Origin: Solen grandis
Taxonomy: Eukaryota; Mollusca; Bivalvia; Adapedonta; Solenidae
Direction: 5' to 3'
Assembly: GCA_021229015.1 (NCBI GenBank)
Contig: CM037782.1
Coordinates: 61,887,187 to 61,951,186 of the forward strand
Length of the DNA: 64,000 bases
Positions within the stretch are counted from its first letter, which is position 1; each line of letters opens with the position of its first letter. The notes below the pieces were generated by a model. That model was given only the letters and a program-made list of their open reading frames with translations, was not told the origin of the DNA and made no database searches. This document shows, piece after piece, positions 44,583-55,849 of this stretch. The position numbers and the translations under genes were made by a program.

Positions 44583-47240
44583 TGACGTCAAATCTGACGT
44601 CATTTGACGTCATTGAAAAATTAAAAATGATTGGTTTAAAATTTGAACATTTTTGTCGAGGCAATTTAATTTTCATGTTGCTCAGGACACTGACAACATT
44701 GAAATTAACTCTTAGATATGGTTGGAAAAAAGGAATAATAATAACTAGATTTTATTCGTTGATACGAATGATAGGACTTTCTGCTAAATTTGTCAAAAGT
44801 AAGAGCTTTATATTGAATGGCAAAATTAACTAGACATCAATTCTTAGTTTGACATTACTTTCTTAGAAGTTGACTTATTTCAGTAATCTAGTTACCAAAA
44901 CAAATGTCTTTAAAATCCATTCAATTTGATGCAATTATTAAGGTCTGTCATAAAATAACATAAACGATTTGTTATTTGCATTACTCCATGATTTTTGGGT
45001 CAGTCGTTAAACTTAAAGCATTAAAAGAACAACCAACAATGCTCTACAAAATATTATTCATCTTTTTGAAAATCAAAAGTTTTCGAGATATTAACTGTTA
45101 TAAGCATTGAGGTAAATAATTTTCGTTTTTCAGCCATAATTCAAATGATTCAACCCCGATCATTAAAGCTGAAAGGTCTTTCAAAGCACTACAAATTATT
45201 GCATAGTGTCTCGATAGAATATTTATTGTTTTAGAAATATTTAAGGCCAAAGAAAAATATCGATAATTGAAATATGACCATTGCTTTTTCTGGAAACGGA
45301 GGTAGCATTACGCCATAGCATCTAATGCTGCACATTCAGAAAAAAATTCATGCAAATTAAACAAAACACACAAAAAAACAGGCCTATAGGCCGTAAAACC
45401 GTTTAATTTTTAAAAAGTGTTTAGGACTTGTAACGACACGTGACGTCATATGACGCTCATCTTCTTATAAGGAAAAAATACGTAGAGATTTGTATTCAGT
45501 CAAAATTTTCAGCTTTCTAACTATCTGGAAGCGATGCTATGCGTATTTGAAATTTAACATCTATAATTCGAATATTGGATTCGCCATAGTTCCTTTGCCT
45601 TAATGAATATGGCAAAACGGACACCTGAATGCATAATTATAACGAAACTTACAATTCTGTATAAATTGAATGAAACTCGGTCTGAAATAATGGCTGTAGA
45701 CCGCGAAAACTTTTGTAGACAACGTCATGTTTGACATCATCTGACGTCGTAGGCATAAGACAATTAATGAAATGAAATATTCAGTATCTGGAATATAGGC
45801 CTTTAATTTTCAAGCCCTGGGCCCTTTGCAACATATAGAAATAAACGCGTAGATAAAGGAATTCTTTTTGACTTTATGACGTCATATGACGTCAAATAAC
45901 GTTCTGCACTTATGAAATAAAAGAAGTCATTAAAGACTAATATTTCATTTCAAACATCAGTTTTCTAACACATCTGGAAGCGAAGTTATGCGTATTTAAA
46001 TTTTGACGTCAAAGGTTCGAATCTTGGATTGCCATAAACCTTTGAAGTTTCGAATTTGGACAAATGGACACCGGCATGTACAACAAAGCGTTACATGTAC
46101 ATTCTGTGATATGTTGATGGAAATCGGTCAAGAAATAATGGCTGTAGACCGCGTACAATTTTTTGTCCTGACGTCAAATCTGACGTTATTATGACGTCAC
46201 ATGAATATGAAATTCAATGCATTCCCAAAGCACGTTGCTTGACGCATTGCCATTAAATTTCCATGGTCCTGGAAATTTTACACCATATATAAATTTAGGC
46301 ATAGATATCAGAAATCTTTTTTACCTTAAGACGTCATAGGACGTCAAATGACGTTCATCTTAAAGAACCCAAAATACACTTGGAGACTTATAATCTGTGC
46401 AAAAATCAGCTTTCTCAACATCTAGAAGCAATTTTATAGGTATTTGAAAATTGACGTCATGGTTCGAATGTTGGACCTTTGCCTTTTCGAATTTGGAAAA
46501 CCGACACCGGGATGCACAACTAAAGCGTTAATATACACATTCTGAGAAATTATGATGAAAATCGGTCTAGAATTAACGGCTGTAGACCGCGTTCAAACAT
46601 TTTAGACGACGTCAGGTTTGACGTCAAAACATGCAAAATGTTTTATGTGAAGCATATGCTACTCAATTTTCAAGGTACTTGGAGGTTTTCAAACACATAA
46701 AAGTTAAAAACGTAGAAATTAGAAATTACTCTTTACCTTATGACGTCATATGACGTTCATTTTCTCAAAATGTAAGGAAGACCCAGAGACATATATTTTG
46801 TCCAAAATTCAGCTTTCTAGCTCATACAGAAGCGATTTTATACGCATTTGAAATTTGACGTCAATGGTTCGAATCTTGGATTCGCCATAAAACCTTTGCT
46901 TTTTCGAATTTGAAAAAAACGGATACCGGGATGCACAACTAGAGCGTAATATACAAATTCTGTGAAAATTTGATGAAAATCAGTCCAGAATAATGGCTGT
47001 AGACCGGTACAAACATTTTCACCTGACGTCAAATTCGACGTTAATAAGACATCATATGAATAGGAAATTCATTGCATTCGAAAGCCCATGGTTTGAAATA
47101 TTGCCATAAAATTTTCATTGTTCTTGGCCATTGGCAACACATCGAAACTTACACATATATCAGGGGAAGAAAAAGAGAATAATTAGAAGAAGAACTAGAT
47201 TTCATTCGTTGATACGAATGATAGGACTTTCTGCAACATT
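44583..47240. repeat. Array of ~400-450 bp units rich in TGACGTCA
   Basis: Units recur with the landmarks GGTTCGAATCTTGGATTCGCC (about 45556, 46013, 46459, 46865), GGCTGTAGACCGCG (about 45692, 46140, 46574, 46990) and a closing ATGACGTCATATGACGT pair. I count 14 exact TGACGTCA octamers from 44583 to 47031. The block is bordered by near-identical ATTCGTTGATACGAATGATAGGACTTTCTGC sequences at about 44755 and 47202. No open frame is conserved between units. Confidence 0.8.
44990..45480. repeat. Direct repeat, copy 1 (partner about 50930-51375)
   Basis: Shared landmarks in order: TGCTCTACAAAATATTATTCATC, CAACCCCGATCAT, GTCTTTCAAAGCACTACAAATTAT, TTTAAGGCCRAAGAAAAA, and GACGTCATATGACG at the end. 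The partner lies 6 kb downstream inside the low-quality region and shows extra homopolymer changes. Confidence 0.6.
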
Positions 47241-47414
47241 TTGAAATGTAAAGATTAATACCGTTAGAAAGATATATATTATTATTTCCTACCTTTTACT
47301 CTTTTTTTTCGTATGGACTTCTCATACATGAACTTTTTGAAGTAAGCCATATGTCGAAAATAAATAAAATCTTTATTTTTGATATCGCTTTCTTATAACT
47401 TGACCAATTTTAAT

Positions 47415-47433
47415 TGTTGTTGTTGTTGTTGTT
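47415..47433 (+). repeat. (GTT)n microsatellite
   Basis: Six GTT trinucleotides adjoining the tail of the SINE at 47446-47641. Confidence 0.8.
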
Positions 47434-47445
47434 GTTTTTGTATTG

Positions 47446-47641
47446 GGGTTTTACCGTCGCGGTGATAGTATTTCAATCATATAGAGACGTCCAGCTAATT
47501 ACAGGTGGAGGAAGACCCCGAGTACACAGAGATACGCGGATATAACCACGACCTACCGCAAGCCAGCTGGAAGGCTTCCTCACATGAAAAATCCGAAGTC
47601 CCTACCGGAATTCGAACCCACAGCGGTGAGGGGCTGAGAGA
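47446..47641 (-). mobile_element. tRNA-derived SINE (family 1), minus strand, head-truncated
   Basis: Reverse complement of the element at 35653-35891: GGGGTTTTACCGTCGCGGTG, AATTACAGGTGGAGGAAGAC, CAGCTGGAAGGCTTCCTCAC, and GGAATTCGAACCCACAGCGG (B box). The match stops at GGGGCTGAGAGATT, so the first part of the tRNA-like head, including the A box, is missing. Confidence 0.85.
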
Positions 47642-47919
47642 TTCCAAGTTTAGTATTTCTAGGTACCAAAAATAAATTTCCTGAAAATCCTACAATTCAA
47701 TTGTAGCATATTTGGGTCTAGTTTTATAGGTATTCAAAATATAAGCAATTAAACTTAAACCTATTAATTCTAATATCATTTTTTTTTTTTTAATTTCGTG
47801 TACAGTCGCGGGAATAAATACCGTAAATGCTACCTGCATAGATTCGTCGACGCGTGTAGCCTGTGAGTTAAATTTCAATAATGCTTGTACATACGATGGA
47901 GACGACTGTATTCGTTATA

Positions 47920-47962
47920 GTTAAGAAGCCAGAACGAGCGTAGCAAGTGACGGCTTCTTAAC
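47920..47962. repeat. Perfect 11-bp inverted repeat (hairpin)
   Basis: GTTAAGAAGCC at 47920-47930 and its exact inverse GGCTTCTTAAC at 47952-47962 with a 21-nt GC-richer loop. Possibly the end of a small fold-back element; no wider context found. Confidence 0.55.
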
Positions 47963-50034
47963 TGTTAAATTTCTCTTAGTGTTTTGAAATTATATTTTGT
48001 CCAATGAAATCATTCCATTTTTTCAAAATTTTGTCTCCATTTAATTTCTTTTAAATCCAAAACTTGCATAAACATATTCCGAAAATCAACTGATAAATTT
48101 TAAACCATTCAAGCCCCTTTCACGCGCGGGGCTCAAAAATTTTCAAAGCGACTTTATTTTCCCCAAAATAACTAAACCACAATTACCTCCCCTTTGGTTA
48201 CCATTGCCTACAAAAAAAACCCTTTTTAATCTGAATTAAAAAATTTTACAAAACAGCAATAAAATTAATTCTTTTAAAACATTAAAATATCATAAAATCC
48301 CATTTTACTTATTCAAACAATTTTAATTTTTTAGCATTCTGGGGGGGGAATTTTTAAAAAAATTCTAAAGGCCCCCTCACTAAATTCTACCAGTTTTTTC
48401 CTTAAATATCAAAAAAATCTACCCCATTTTTAAAATGACAAATTTATTTCTCTAATAATCTACAAGGGGGGGTAATTTATCCAATTCCCTTACAAAATTT
48501 CATTTAAATATCTTATAAAACAATAAAAATTTAAAATTGGGGGTTTTAAACCCGCATGTGAAAACGGTTACGGGGTTTTTATTAACCATAAACATCGCAA
48601 AAAATAATACACACAACCATAAAAAAAACTTTTACTCCCCAAATTCGTTTAATCAAAAATAACAAAAGAACTCCCCCCTTCCATTTATTTATTTTTAAAC
48701 ATTTTTTATTCCTAATAAATAACAACATCAAGTTTTTAAAAAAAAAAAACCACAATTCTAACAAATTATATCTCATCCTTTAAAGACACTTTTAATTTTC
48801 CCAATGTTCACATTTAAACCAAATGGAAAAAATAACTAATTACAAACAAACTTAAAAAATTCCTTTAAATAAATTCAAATTGAAAAATGATATAAATAAT
48901 GAAAGAAAAAAAAAACACACTTACAAAAAAGGGGTTTTTAAAATAAAAAAAATAATGTCCAAAACACAAAATATATATCAAATAAACCTTTCTAAAATAC
49001 TTTTTTTTCAAATTCAATCACCACTTTTTGCCGAAAACAAATCGGGTTCCGGTTTAAACCAAAAAGAAACTAATCTACACAACATACACAGCTAGAGCGA
49101 GAACCCGAAAAAAAAAAAGCAAAAAAAAACACCCAACATTGATACTTTAAAAAACAAACAAAATTTTTTGTTTAAAATTTTTTTAAACACTAATATTATT
49201 TATTATAAATTAATCCATTTAAAAGGTTTTGCCCTTTGCCCGCGCCACACCGATTTAATTTATTTAAAGCTTACTAAAAAAAAAATAACCTATACTTTAA
49301 ATTAACACTGACTAAATTTGATTTCCCCCCCTATTAACGTTTTTGCTGCTATATTTTGAAGATGCGCCCTATAACTAGTCACGGTTTTAAATTTCACACA
49401 CGGGACTGCTTTCCAAAAAGGATGTAAAACATAAATTTTTCGCATTTTTTTTACCGCGGGTCATTTCTTTTTCAATTTCAATCAATTTTTGTAGGCTGTT
49501 TTTTTTTTTATTTACGTTTAATTATTAAAACAAAAATACCAACTATTACATTAAAAAAAACAAATAAAAAATAATCGTTTAAAAATCGGGGTCAGCGGGA
49601 AAATCAACAGGGAAAACCCGGAAAAACCAAATCAAACAGATAACACATATCGTTTTTTTAAAAATTTTTATCTTATCAAATTCTTTATTTTCCAAAATTT
49701 GAAACAATACTTATAAATCCTTTCCTCACTTATAATAGTTCTAGACGACCCGGGGGTTTCCAAATTACTTGGGTTTTCACCAACTTCACACGGAACTTCA
49801 ATTACAAACACATTTTCCAATAGACATTGCCCAAAAACTTAAAACTGTCTACTTAAACCAATAAACTATTTTTTATTTTATCCCTTTTCAAAAAATTTCC
49901 AAACTCCCATTCTTATTAAATGTTTACTATAAAACATTTTATTTAAGCAACTTAATAAATTTTTAAAAAGACGTCAACATGCGCCGTGTGCACACCTCGT
50001 GTGTAGGATCGGTGTAGTAAACACTGCTATATAT

Positions 50035-50337
50035 GATATCAGTTTGTTTGTTGGGTTTAAACGTCCCACCGACAGTAATTCAGCCAGTCACGAATTCTAC
50101 TTCATGCGGTTTATGGGACTACCACACTCCCAGTATTACGCCGTAGACATGTGGCATGATACCACACCCACACATCATCCTGATACGCGCTAACCAGTCC
50201 TGCAAATACCCTTATAGCTGAGCCCAAGAAAGGGAGCTATAACAGTACCATTTTTTACACTTTGGTATGTCGGGTCGGGATCGAACCACGCCCTTCCGCC
50301 CGAGCGAACGCTCTAACCACTCGGCCACCGGAAAGGT
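50035..50337 (-). mobile_element. tRNA-derived SINE (family 2), degraded copy, minus strand
   Basis: Matches 7675-7983: TTTGTTTGTTGGGTTTAAACG, ACGCCGTAGACATGTGGCAT, GATACCACACCC, CTAACCAGTCCTGCAA, GGGAGCTATA and a head with CGGGATCGAACC (B box on the minus strand) and CTCTAACCACTCGGCCACC (A-box side). Single-base deletions are frequent, consistent with the surrounding quality. Confidence 0.75.
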
Positions 50338-50929
50338 ACGCTTTTTTTAGCTAGTAATATCAATATGAATAAGTAAAAATTTTTTGAAATTTTTATATGA
50401 CTAATACATGCTGTAAACTTACATATTTTCCGAAAATGCTTCAATTAACGTGAAAGCGAAAGTAGATATTTCTCGAAAATTCTTACACTTGGGTTTATAT
50501 TCGTATTTTTGATGTAACTTCCTTATACTTTAATCAATTTTAAAACTCTAGGTACCAAAATAATCGTTTTAAAAAATTTACTACATCTCACTCGTTTAAA
50601 GGGTGTGGACTTATTTCTAATGAGCTTGAGATTTTAGCCAAATTTAACCAACACGGCAGAATCGCTGAATTCTACATGTTTAAATTCTTATTTTGATGTA
50701 ACTTCCTTATACTTTGTTCAATTTCAAAACTTAAGGTACCAAAATAATCGTCTAAAATTCTCTACATTTCACCCCGTTTTAAATGTTTAGAATATTACTA
50801 ATACTTTTTGAGATCCCAAGCTCTTAAACCACCTGAAAAATAAAAAATTCACCAAAGCTACATACACGAATTTCGTTTTTTTCCCATTCCTCCATCAATC
50901 TTTGGCCAATCATTAAATTTAGGCATCAA

Positions 50930-51375
50930 AAAACCCCAAACATTGCTCTACAAATAATATTCATCATCATATTTTAAAAAAATAAAAGGGGTTTCGAGGT
51001 ATAAACTTTAAACACATGGGGTTACCAAATTTTCATTTTTTTCCGCCATAACTCAACCAAATTTTCAACCCCGATCATAAAAAAACTAAATATCATCTAA
51101 AAGGGTCTTTCAAGCACTACAAATTATACCATAGTTCTCGAAGAATATTACCGTTTTTGAATATTTAAGGCCGAAGAAAAAGCCGATAATTGATATAAAA
51201 CCTTGACCTTTGGATTTCCGAAACGAAAGTACAGGCTCCATAAATCTAATACTGCATCTTCAGACAAAATTTCAAGCAAATCATACAAAAAATGAAGCCT
51301 ACAGGGTTAAAAACGTTAAGTTTTAATACGAAAGTTTTAATAGCATTATGACGTCATGTACGTCATTGGTGTTCA
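50930..51375. repeat. Direct repeat, copy 2 (partner 44990-45480)
   Basis: Same block order as copy 1: TTGCTCTACAAATAATATTC, CAACCCCGATCAT, GGTCTTTCAAGCACTACAAA, TTTAAGGCCGAAGAAAAAG, then ATGACGTCATGTACGTCAT. The following 51375-51770 is a further TGACGTCA-type unit (GTTCGAATCTTGATTCGCCA, GCGTAGACCGCG). Confidence 0.6.
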
Positions 51376-51949
51376 TCTTTCAGAATATAAGAAAACCTAG
51401 AGATTAATATTCATCCAAATATCAGCTTTTTCTTGCTCTTCTAAAAGCATTTTATACGCATTTGAAATTTGACGTCATTAGTTCGAATCTTGATTCGCCA
51501 TGAAAACTTTTCCTTTTCGAAATTTTGGGAAAAAACGGGCACCGGATGCACAACTAGAGCCCAACATACCACATTCTGTGAAATTTTTATGAAATCGTTC
51601 ACAAAAATGGCGTAGACCGCGTAAAATTTTGTACATATTCAAATGGACGTCATATGACTCATAGAAAATGAAAATCAAGAAATCAAATTCCTCACTGACA
51701 ATAAGCATAAAAATTTCATCGTCCTAAGTATTGCAACATAAAAAATAAACCTTTAGAGAAGAAAAAAAGAATAATAACTAATGTCCCTTTCTAAACGAAT
51801 GATAGGACTTTTTTGCAACCGGTTAAAGCAAAAAGCAAATAAATTTTTTTAATGACTCACCTCTGTTATTTTTTTTCATCTGAAAAAATTCTTATATTCC
51901 CAAAAAAAAGCAATAAATTTTTTTAAATCATGTCGAAATCATTGCCCCA

Positions 51950-52860
51950 CATTAAAATTAAGAAGTATGCTTATGACGTCCTATGACGTCACGATTCAAA
52001 ATATTTGTGAAATTCTGCAGAACTGCAAACTGTGTAAGTTTCAATCCTATTCATCCTGAAGCTCTTCAATCCTAAAATGAAATTTTTGGTCCTATGTTCG
52101 AATCTTACTTCAGCCACAGAACTTCGGTTTTTCGGAATTAAATTTTAGCTGGCAGGATATGCACACCTTAGTTTCATGGTGTACCATCTGTGAAAATTTT
52201 TGAAAAAAAAACCCGACCAAAAGGGGGGCGGTGTAGGGGCCGCAAAAAACCATTTTTCACTTTTTTTTAGCTGTGAGGGGAACATAACGCATGGGGGGTT
52301 TCCCTGAAGATGCTTTTGTTCAAAAGCCCCATACTTTACTGTCAAAAACTCGGGAAATTTCATTTTTTGAAAAACTGGCACTTGTCGAAATCATTCCCCT
52401 AAAAAAAAAATTTAAAAGAAGTTGCTTATGACCCCACTTTGACGCCCATTTAAACGTCACGACTAAAAATTTAATTAAAAATTTGCAGAAAGCAAACTGT
52501 GAAAGTTTCAACTTTCTATCTCTTTCCTGAAGCTCTTTAACCCTTTAAAATGAAATTTTGGGGGTCCTTGTTGAATTTTTTAAGCGACAAAAAACTTGGG
52601 CCCTTTCGGAATTTTTCGGTTAGTGAAAAGGATAGCACACCTTAGTTTTAAGATGTACCATCTGTAAAAATTTTGAAAAAAACCCCGAAAAAATGGCGGC
52701 TGTAGAGCGTGAAAAACCATTTTTCACTATTTTTAGCCTGACGTCAATGACGTCATAGGGTCTGCAGATGCTTTTGTTAAAAAGAGCATACTTTCTGTCA
52801 TAAAAAAATTTTTTAAACAATTGTTTTTTTAAATTCATGAAAAAAATTTTTTTTGGAAAT
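51950..52860. repeat. Second repeat unit (family B), about two tandem copies
   Basis: Landmarks per unit: AGAAGTATGCTTATGACGTC, GAAATTCTGCAGAACTGCAAACTG, TTCGAATCTTACTTCAGCCAC, GGATATGCACACCTTAGTTT, ATGTACCATCTGTGAAAATTTT, GGCTGTAGAGCG and GATGCTTTTGTTCAAAAGC. Copies start near 51957 and 52418. Units again contain GACGTCA blocks, so families A and B are probably related or share a target sequence. Confidence 0.7.
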
Positions 52861-55278
52861 TATTTCGAAATAAAAAGGCCCTAAAAAAAAAATTTAAATT
52901 AAAAAAAAAATTGAAAAAAAATTTTGTTTTTTTTTTAAAAAAAAAAAAAAAAAAAAAGGAAAAAAATTTTTTTTTGGAAAAAATTTTTTAAAAAAAAAAT
53001 TTATAAAAACCTTCCCAAAGATTTCAAAATTATAAAATTAAAAAGAAACCCCTTCCCCCCCAGAACCCCCCCCCCCCCCCAAACCCCTGTTTGAAAAGTT
53101 TCCCCCCCCAACCCCCTTTCCCCTTTTTCCTCCCCCCCCTGAACCCCTTTTCAAAAAAAAAAAAAAAAAAAAAATTGTTTCCCCCCCCCCTTAAAAAAAA
53201 ATGAAATTTTTTCCCCCGGTTTCCAAAATGTTTGGGAATTTAAACCCCAGAAACCCGAACTTCGGCTTTCGGACTTTCGATTACTGACGGATGGCACCCC
53301 TTATTTAAAAATTTGTACCATTTTGTAAAAATTTTAAAAGGAAACCCGACATAAAATACGGCTGTAGAGGGGAAACCCCAAAATTTTTCACTATTTTACG
53401 TGTGCCCATGTGCGCAAAGGGGGCGCAATCATGAAATAAAAATTTTCTTCACGTGACTAAAAACCCCAAAAAAAATTTCATCGTCCTGGCTTTGAAACAT
53501 ATAAAATTTAACCCGTTTTAGTTGGAAGAAGAAAAGAATAAAATAAAAAAAAATTACGTAAAGGGGCGCCATATGACTTTTAAATTTTCAAAAAATTGTT
53601 AAAAACCCCCAAGCCCTACAACTGACAAAATTTAAAAATTCAATCCCCAAAAAGGATGTTTTTTTAAAAGCTTTTAAAAATTTACGCCCTTTGGTTTCAA
53701 ATTTTGGGAAAATGCAAAGGCCCCCCCCCCCCCCTTGGGTTTTCAAATTTTTGAAAAACGGCCCCGGGGGAATGAAAAAACTAAAAATTAATATACACAT
53801 TCGGAAAAAATTTTCCCCGGGAAAATCCCAAATTTGTTGGGGAAAAAAAATTTAAAAATATTTGGGGGAAAATTTCAAATTTTTTGGGACGCAAAAATGA
53901 GGAAGGAAAAGGGGAAAACACAAAAATTTTTAAATTTTCAGCATTGGAAGGGGGGTTCTTAAAAATTTCTTTGCCCTTCGCCCAATTTAAACATATAGAA
54001 ATTTTCCCCCCCCCCCCCCCCCTTTTAAAATAGAAATCCCCATTTAACATATAATGACGCCCGGGGAACGCCCCATATGACTTTTAAATTTTCCCCAAAA
54101 TTTTTTTAAAAACTTCAAAGCCCAAAAAAACTGACAAAATACCCAACTTTCTATCTTAAATAGGACAGATTTTTTAAGCATTTAAAAATTTACGCCCTTT
54201 TGGTTGAATTTTGGGATTCTTAAAACCCATGGATTTTTTCAAATTTTTAAAAAAAACGGAAAAGGGGATGCACATCTAGAACTTAATAAAAGACAATCGT
54301 AAATTTGATAAAAAATCGGCCCCCAAAAAAATTTGGCTGTAGCCCGCGTACAAACTTTTTTTGCATATTTAAAAAATGTGCCCGCATATGACCAAGAAAA
54401 AGAAAATCTTTAGAAATAAAAAATTTTCCTCAGGGTGACTAATAATCATAAAATTTTCATCGCCTGGGATTTTTGCAACAAGAAAAATAAGCTTTTAGTT
54501 AGGAAGAAAAAAAAAATAATAAAAATAATAACTGATGTCATTTTTTTAAACAAATGAAAGGCCCTTTCTGCAAATCTGCTTTTTTAGTATTTTATAGAAG
54601 AGACAAATAGATAATCTGCCCAAAATTTGGCAACTTTCAATCCCCTCTATTTTAAATAAAATAGCACAAATAAACCATTCTGTGAATTTTAAAAAAAGTC
54701 CCCCCAAAATTTGCCCATGAAAGTTTAAACAAAAATTTTTTACTATTCATAGGGACATGAAAAAAAATGAAAGGTGTTCAAATGAAAGTTTTAATTTTTC
54801 ATCACACATAAAATTTCATCACCCCAGCTCAGTTTTTCCCTTTGTTTAATTTTGGGCCTCAGTGGAAAGGGAAAGTATTAAAATTTTTGGGTTATAGTGC
54901 TATTCCTTTCGACCCCTGTAACGTAGTTTAACGTTTTTGGGCTTTTTGGGGTTTGGGCTTCCTTTATTTTGCCAAAAATTTCCGGGAAATTTCAAAATTT
55001 TGGGGGATATTTTGAAAGGTAACACCCCAGCCTAAAAAATGATGCAATTGAGAATCGTTTAGCATAACAATGCGTTTTTAGAGGGTCAAAAAATGGGGGC
55101 TGGGGGAAAATTTTTCCCAAGGGCTTGAAAAACTGCCCCGCAAGCTACATAGGTTGCAAATAGGATTTTTTTTGTCGGGCCCGTTTTTAATGTATTAACT
55201 TCAATGCTTTTTTTGGAAAGTAAAATTTCGACAAAAAAAAAAAAACAAAATCAAGAATAGCCCTTTTCAATTGCAATT

Positions 55279-55314
<36 letters not shown>

Positions 55315-55849
55315 TCTTTGCGAAAGTATTTAAGTTTGGGGTGCCCCCTGCGCGTGCCCTTTTCCATATTTTTATGACCCGTTTATGAAATACCCTTTTT
55401 TTCCCTTGAAAATTTTCTTATATGAATTTCCAATTTCAAAAAATTTTGGAAACCGTTAGAAAGCTCTTAAAACAGCTCCCTTTTAAATAGGGAATTTCCC
55501 GTAAAAAACCCTTATCTTCAGTCGTTTCTGAGATTTTTGACTAAAAAACCCTTCAAGAAAACAGCAATTATCAGAAAAATAAGTTTCCCATTTTATTTAT
55601 TTTTTTTTTTTTTTTTTTTGCTTATAACTTTGAAAAGGGCGAAACCCAAAATTTTAATAAATTTAAATTTTTTTAAAAACGTAAATTTTCAGTTAAATTT
55701 TTTATTCATACATAATTTAAAAAACCGAATTTTATTGGATAAAAAGGGAAAAAAAAGAATAATAATAAAAAAACAAATGCCCGTCGCTTTGACTTCAAAT
55801 AACGTTTTTTTTTCACATAATTTTTAAAGGGACCCCCAGAGCCCTATTT

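Noticed and set aside
44583..47240. Possible CRISPR-like array because of regularly recurring short words
   Set aside because: The units are about 400-450 bp, without short identical repeats and unique spacers, and the DNA is clearly eukaryotic.
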